Shown: positions 61,335 through 64,000 of the stretch, piece by piece
Layout of the letters: each line of letters begins with the position of its first letter
How positions within the stretch are numbered: the first letter of the stretch is position 1
From: Pseudoxanthomonas sp. z9
Lineage (GTDB): Bacteria > Pseudomonadota > Gammaproteobacteria > Xanthomonadales > Xanthomonadaceae
Assembly (NCBI RefSeq): GCF_006542425.1
Contig: NZ_VFID01000007.1
Span: 434,001 to 498,000, forward strand
Direction: 5' to 3'
DNA length: 64,000 nucleotides
Translations under genes and position numbers: made by a program
The notes under the pieces: model-generated
What the model was told of the DNA's origin: nothing
Database searches by the model: none
Seen by the model: only the letters and a program-made list of their open reading frames with translations

Positions 61335-62909
61335 TCAGATGGCCGTGGCCGGTGGGGTGGCGGGTGCGGCCGCGCCACGGGATTCCGGCGAGAGCTGCTC
61401 GGGTCCCTTCAGGATCAGCTTGCGCATCAGCCAGATCTCGACCAACGCCAGCACGGTGTAGATCGTGACGAAGCCGCTCAGGGTAATCAGGATCTGGTGC
61501 AGCTTCAGGCCCGAAGCGGCGAAGAAGGTCGGCAGCACGCCGTCGATCACCCACGGCTGGCGGCCGTACTCGGCGATCAGCCAGCCGGCCTCGATCGCGA
61601 TCCATGGCAACGGCAGGCTGTAGAAGGCCAGCCGCAGGAACCAGCGCCGCTTGTCCAGCTGGTGTTTGCTGGCCAGCCAGAACGCGAAGGCGAAGAAGGC
61701 GATGAAGTAGAAGCCCAGCCCGACCATCAGGCGGAAACTCCAGAACAGCGGCGCCACGTGCGGTACGGTGTCGAACGCGGCCTTGACGATCTCATCGTCG
61801 GTCGCGTTGGCGATGTCCTCGCGGTACTTCTTCAGCAGCAGGGCGTGGCCGATGTCGCGCCAGCGGGTTTCGAACATGTAACGCGCGTGGGAATCACCGC
61901 GGTTGGCGCGCAGTTTCTGCAGGTTCTCGTAGGCGACGATGCCGTTGCGGATGCGTCCCTCGGCGCGCTCGACCAGTTCCAGGATGCCGGGCATCTCCTT
62001 GTCGAGCGAGCGGGTGCCGATGATGCCCATCACGTAGGGGATATGCACCGCGTAATGGTTGGTGCGGGTTTCCTGATCGGGAATGGCGAAGGCGTTGAAG
62101 CCCGCCGGCGCCGGCTCGGTCTCCCACATCGCCTCGATCGCGGCCAGCTTCATCTTCTGGTTCTCGCCGACCGCGTAGCCGCTCTCGTCGCCCAGCACCA
62201 CCACCGACAACGCCGCGGCCAGGCCGAAGCTGGCCGCCACCGCCATCGAACGCTTGGCGAAGTCGGCGTTGCGGCCGCGCAGCAGGTAGAACGCGCTGAT
62301 CGACATCACGAACATCGCCCCGGTCACGTAGCCGGCGCTGACCGTGTGGACGAACTTGGCCTGCGCCACCGGGTTGAAGATCACCGCCATGAAGTCGGTG
62401 ATCTCCATGCGCATGGTCTCGGGGTTGAACACCGCGCCGACCGGGTTCTGCATCCAGCCGTTGGCGACCAGGATCCACAGCGCCGAGAAATTGGTCGCCA
62501 GCGCGACCAGCCAGGTGACCGCCAGGTGCTGGACCTTGCTGAGCCGGTTCCAGCCGAAGAAGAACAGGCCGATGAAGGTCGCCTCCAGGAAGAAGGCCAT
62601 CAGGCCCTCGATCGCCAGCGGGGCGCCGAAGATGTCGCCGACGTAGTGGCTGTAATAAGACCAATTGGTGCCGAACTGGAACTCCATCACAATACCAGTG
62701 GCGACACCCATGGCAAAGTTCACCCCGAACAGGGTGCCCCAGAACAGGGTCATCCGCCGCCACACGTCACGTCCGGTCATGACGTAGACGCTCTCCATGA
62801 TGGCCACCATGAAGGACAGGCCCAGGGTCAGTGGCACGAACAGGAAGTGGTACATCGCCGTCAGGGCGAATTGCAGGCGGGACAGCTCGACAACGGTCAT
62901 GTCCGGCAT
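61335..62909 (-). CDS. cydA: Cytochrome bd ubiquinol oxidase subunit I
   Basis: A 524-aa membrane protein carrying haems b558, b595 and d. It starts with [20 protein letters not shown] containing the His ligand, has the quinol-binding loop region ([20 protein letters not shown]) and RWRDIGH... Length suits the long-Q-loop type. ATG 62909 or 62900 may be used; the second matches E. coli CydA better. No cydDC genes are in the window. Confidence 0.97.
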   Translation of the reverse strand: MPDMTVVELSRLQFALTAMYHFLFVPLTLGLSFMVAIMESVYVMTGRDVWRRMTLFWGTLFGVNFAMGVATGIVMEFQFGTNWSYYSHYVGDIFGAPLAIEGLMAFFLEATFIGLFFFGWNRLSKVQHLAVTWLVALATNFSALWILVANGWMQNPVGAVFNPETMRMEITDFMAVIFNPVAQAKFVHTVSAGYVTGAMFVMSISAFYLLRGRNADFAKRSMAVAASFGLAAALSVVVLGDESGYAVGENQKMKLAAIEAMWETEPAPAGFNAFAIPDQETRTNHYAVHIPYVMGIIGTRSLDKEMPGILELVERAEGRIRNGIVAYENLQKLRANRGDSHARYMFETRWRDIGHALLLKKYREDIANATDDEIVKAAFDTVPHVAPLFWSFRLMVGLGFYFIAFFAFAFWLASKHQLDKRRWFLRLAFYSLPLPWIAIEAGWLIAEYGRQPWVIDGVLPTFFAASGLKLHQILITLSGFVTIYTVLALVEIWLMRKLILKGPEQLSPESRGAAAPATPPATAI

Positions 62910-63065
62910 GAAGGGGGCTCGGCAGCGGTGTCGGGGGGAATTCTAGACCCGCACAGGGCGCGGGCGGGGGTGACAATCTGTCGCACCCTGGACCTCGTCC
63001 CGGGTTGCCAACATGCCGCCCGTGGTTCGCCGACCACCCCCTGTCCGCGTTTCCCCCCTCCCCGG

Positions 63066-63079
63066 TTGATTCAGATCAA
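63066..63079. promoter_or_regulatory. FNR/Anr box between cydA and ccoN
   Basis: TTGATTCAGATCAA is a perfect match to TTGAT-N4-ATCAA. It is 57 bp before the ccoN start and 156 bp before cydA. It should activate ccoN under low oxygen and may also act on cydA. Confidence 0.85.
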
Positions 63080-63136
63080 TGTGGGCCGGGGCCGGTGGGG
63101 CCGAAGATCATGGTGTTGAGCCTAGGAGCAGGTGGC

Positions 63137-64000
63137 ATGCAGAGCGTGCAGGGTACTTATAACGACAAGGTGGTGCGCCAGTTCGCGGTGATGACCGTGG
63201 TCTGGGGCATCGTGGGGATGGCCGTGGGCGTATTCATCGCCGCCCAGCTGTACTGGCCGGCGCTGAATTTCGACCTGCCATGGCTCAGCTATGGCCGGCT
63301 GCGCCCCCTGCATACCAATGCGGTGATCTTCGCGTTCGGCGGCAGCGCCCTGTTCGCGACCAGCCTGCACGTGGTCCAGCGCACCTGCCACGTCCGGCTG
63401 ATCTCGGACAAGCTAGCGGCCTTCGTGTTCTGGGGCTGGCAGGCGGTGATCCTGGCGGCCGCGATCACCCTGCCGCTGGGAATGACCCAGGGCAAGGAGT
63501 ACGCCGAGCTGGAATGGCCGGTCGACATCCTGATCACGGTGGTCTGGGTGGCCTACGCGGTGCTGTTCTTCGGCACCATCGCCAAGCGCGCGGTCAAGCA
63601 CATCTACGTGGCCAACTGGTTCTACGGCGCCTACATCATCGCCGTGGCCCTGCTGCACATCGTCAACAACATCGCCATTCCGGTCGGTTTCACCAAGTCC
63701 TACCCGGTCTACAGCGGCGCGGTCGACGCGATGGTGCAGTGGTGGTACGGCCACAACGCGGTCGGTTTCTTCCTGACCGCCGGCTTCCTCGGCATGATGT
63801 ATTACTTCGTGCCCAAGCAGGCCGGCCGCCCGGTCTATTCCTACCGCCTGTCGATCGTCCACTTCTGGGCGCTGATCGCGGTCTACATGTGGGCCGGCCC
63901 GCATCACCTGCACTACACCGCGCTGCCGGACTGGGCGCAATCGCTGGGCATGGTGTTCTCGCTGATCCTGCTGGCGCCGTCCTGGGGCGGCGCGCTGAAC
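63137..64000 (+). CDS. ccoN: Cytochrome cbb3 oxidase subunit I, N-terminal part (runs off the window)
   Basis: The first 288 codons of the catalytic subunit of cbb3 oxidase. It begins [20 protein letters not shown] and shows helices with the haem ligands, for example [20 protein letters not shown], then [20 protein letters not shown] and [25 protein letters not shown] precedes ATG 63137. The reading frame is open to the window end; ccoO, ccoQ and ccoP are expected beyond. Confidence 0.97.
   Translation, partial: MQSVQGTYNDKVVRQFAVMTVVWGIVGMAVGVFIAAQLYWPALNFDLPWLSYGRLRPLHTNAVIFAFGGSALFATSLHVVQRTCHVRLISDKLAAFVFWGWQAVILAAAITLPLGMTQGKEYAELEWPVDILITVVWVAYAVLFFGTIAKRAVKHIYVANWFYGAYIIAVALLHIVNNIAIPVGFTKSYPVYSGAVDAMVQWWYGHNAVGFFLTAGFLGMMYYFVPKQAGRPVYSYRLSIVHFWALIAVYMWAGPHHLHYTALPDWAQSLGMVFSLILLAPSWGGALN

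Overview
The window is GC-rich bacterial DNA that looks like the family Xanthomonadaceae (Lysobacter/Luteimonas/Xanthomonas relatives). The evidence is the gene order prmA ... DUF3426 protein - fis - purH - purD, an XAC0095-type protein, DUF6776 and DUF4126 proteins, REP hairpins built on GTGGGAGCGACG, two TonB-dependent receptors of the proteobacterial carbohydrate type, and an L-fucose oxidative pathway like the one known from Xanthomonas campestris. The genus cannot be fixed from the sequence alone.

Layout. 1-4945 is an accessory stretch: the 5' part of a TonB-dependent receptor, a gene-poor segment, a small HTH regulator coupled to a Clp-N-domain protein behind a leaderless promoter with two palindromes, two family-specific small proteins, a PhyH-type dioxygenase, and a decayed gene. 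5247-8053 is aroQ-accB-accC, with a small cassette flanked by near-perfect 30-bp inverted repeats inserted between accB and accC. 8077-8900 is a four-copy 222-bp tandem array of REP hairpins. 8877-19576 holds two hypothetical membrane genes, prmA, a four-gene insertion (XRE regulator, GFA protein, DUF4019 lipoprotein, serine hydrolase), then DUF3426-fis-purH-DpnA-like methyltransferase-purD. 19656-36156 is mostly housekeeping: an LplT/PlsC fusion, CD225 and DUF2752 membrane proteins, ampE, a minus-strand operon DUF6776-bactofilin-DUF6776-erpA-nudC, a c-di-GMP-type response regulator paired with a hybrid histidine kinase, bfr, bfd, rppH, tRNA-Met(CAT) and a second serine hydrolase. Two related miniature elements and several REP hairpins lie between these genes.

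36226-59718 is the centrepiece: a complete locus for foraging fucosylated glycans. It has one outer-membrane TonB-dependent receptor, four GH29 alpha-L-fucosidases with three kinds of export signal (two Sec, one Tat, one lipoprotein), a GH20 hexosaminidase lipoprotein and a GH3 enzyme. These are followed by an L-fucose permease, a mutarotase and every step of the non-phosphorylating route: L-fucose dehydrogenase, L-fuconolactonase, L-fuconate dehydratase, 2-keto-3-deoxy-L-fuconate dehydrogenase and the diketo-acid hydrolase, yielding pyruvate plus L-lactate. An LldD-type L-lactate dehydrogenase at the end converts the lactate to pyruvate. A FadR-type GntR regulator sits at the 3' end. Two of the promoters share one architecture (-35, 16-bp spacer, and a -10 abutting TGGTCCARCC), and the receptor leader carries the same 9-mer GGTCCAGCC, so a single regulon is likely.

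59822-64000 is respiratory: cydA-cydB-cydX (cytochrome bd; CydX is only 35 aa) on the minus strand, divergent from the start of ccoN (cbb3 oxidase), with a perfect FNR/Anr box between them.
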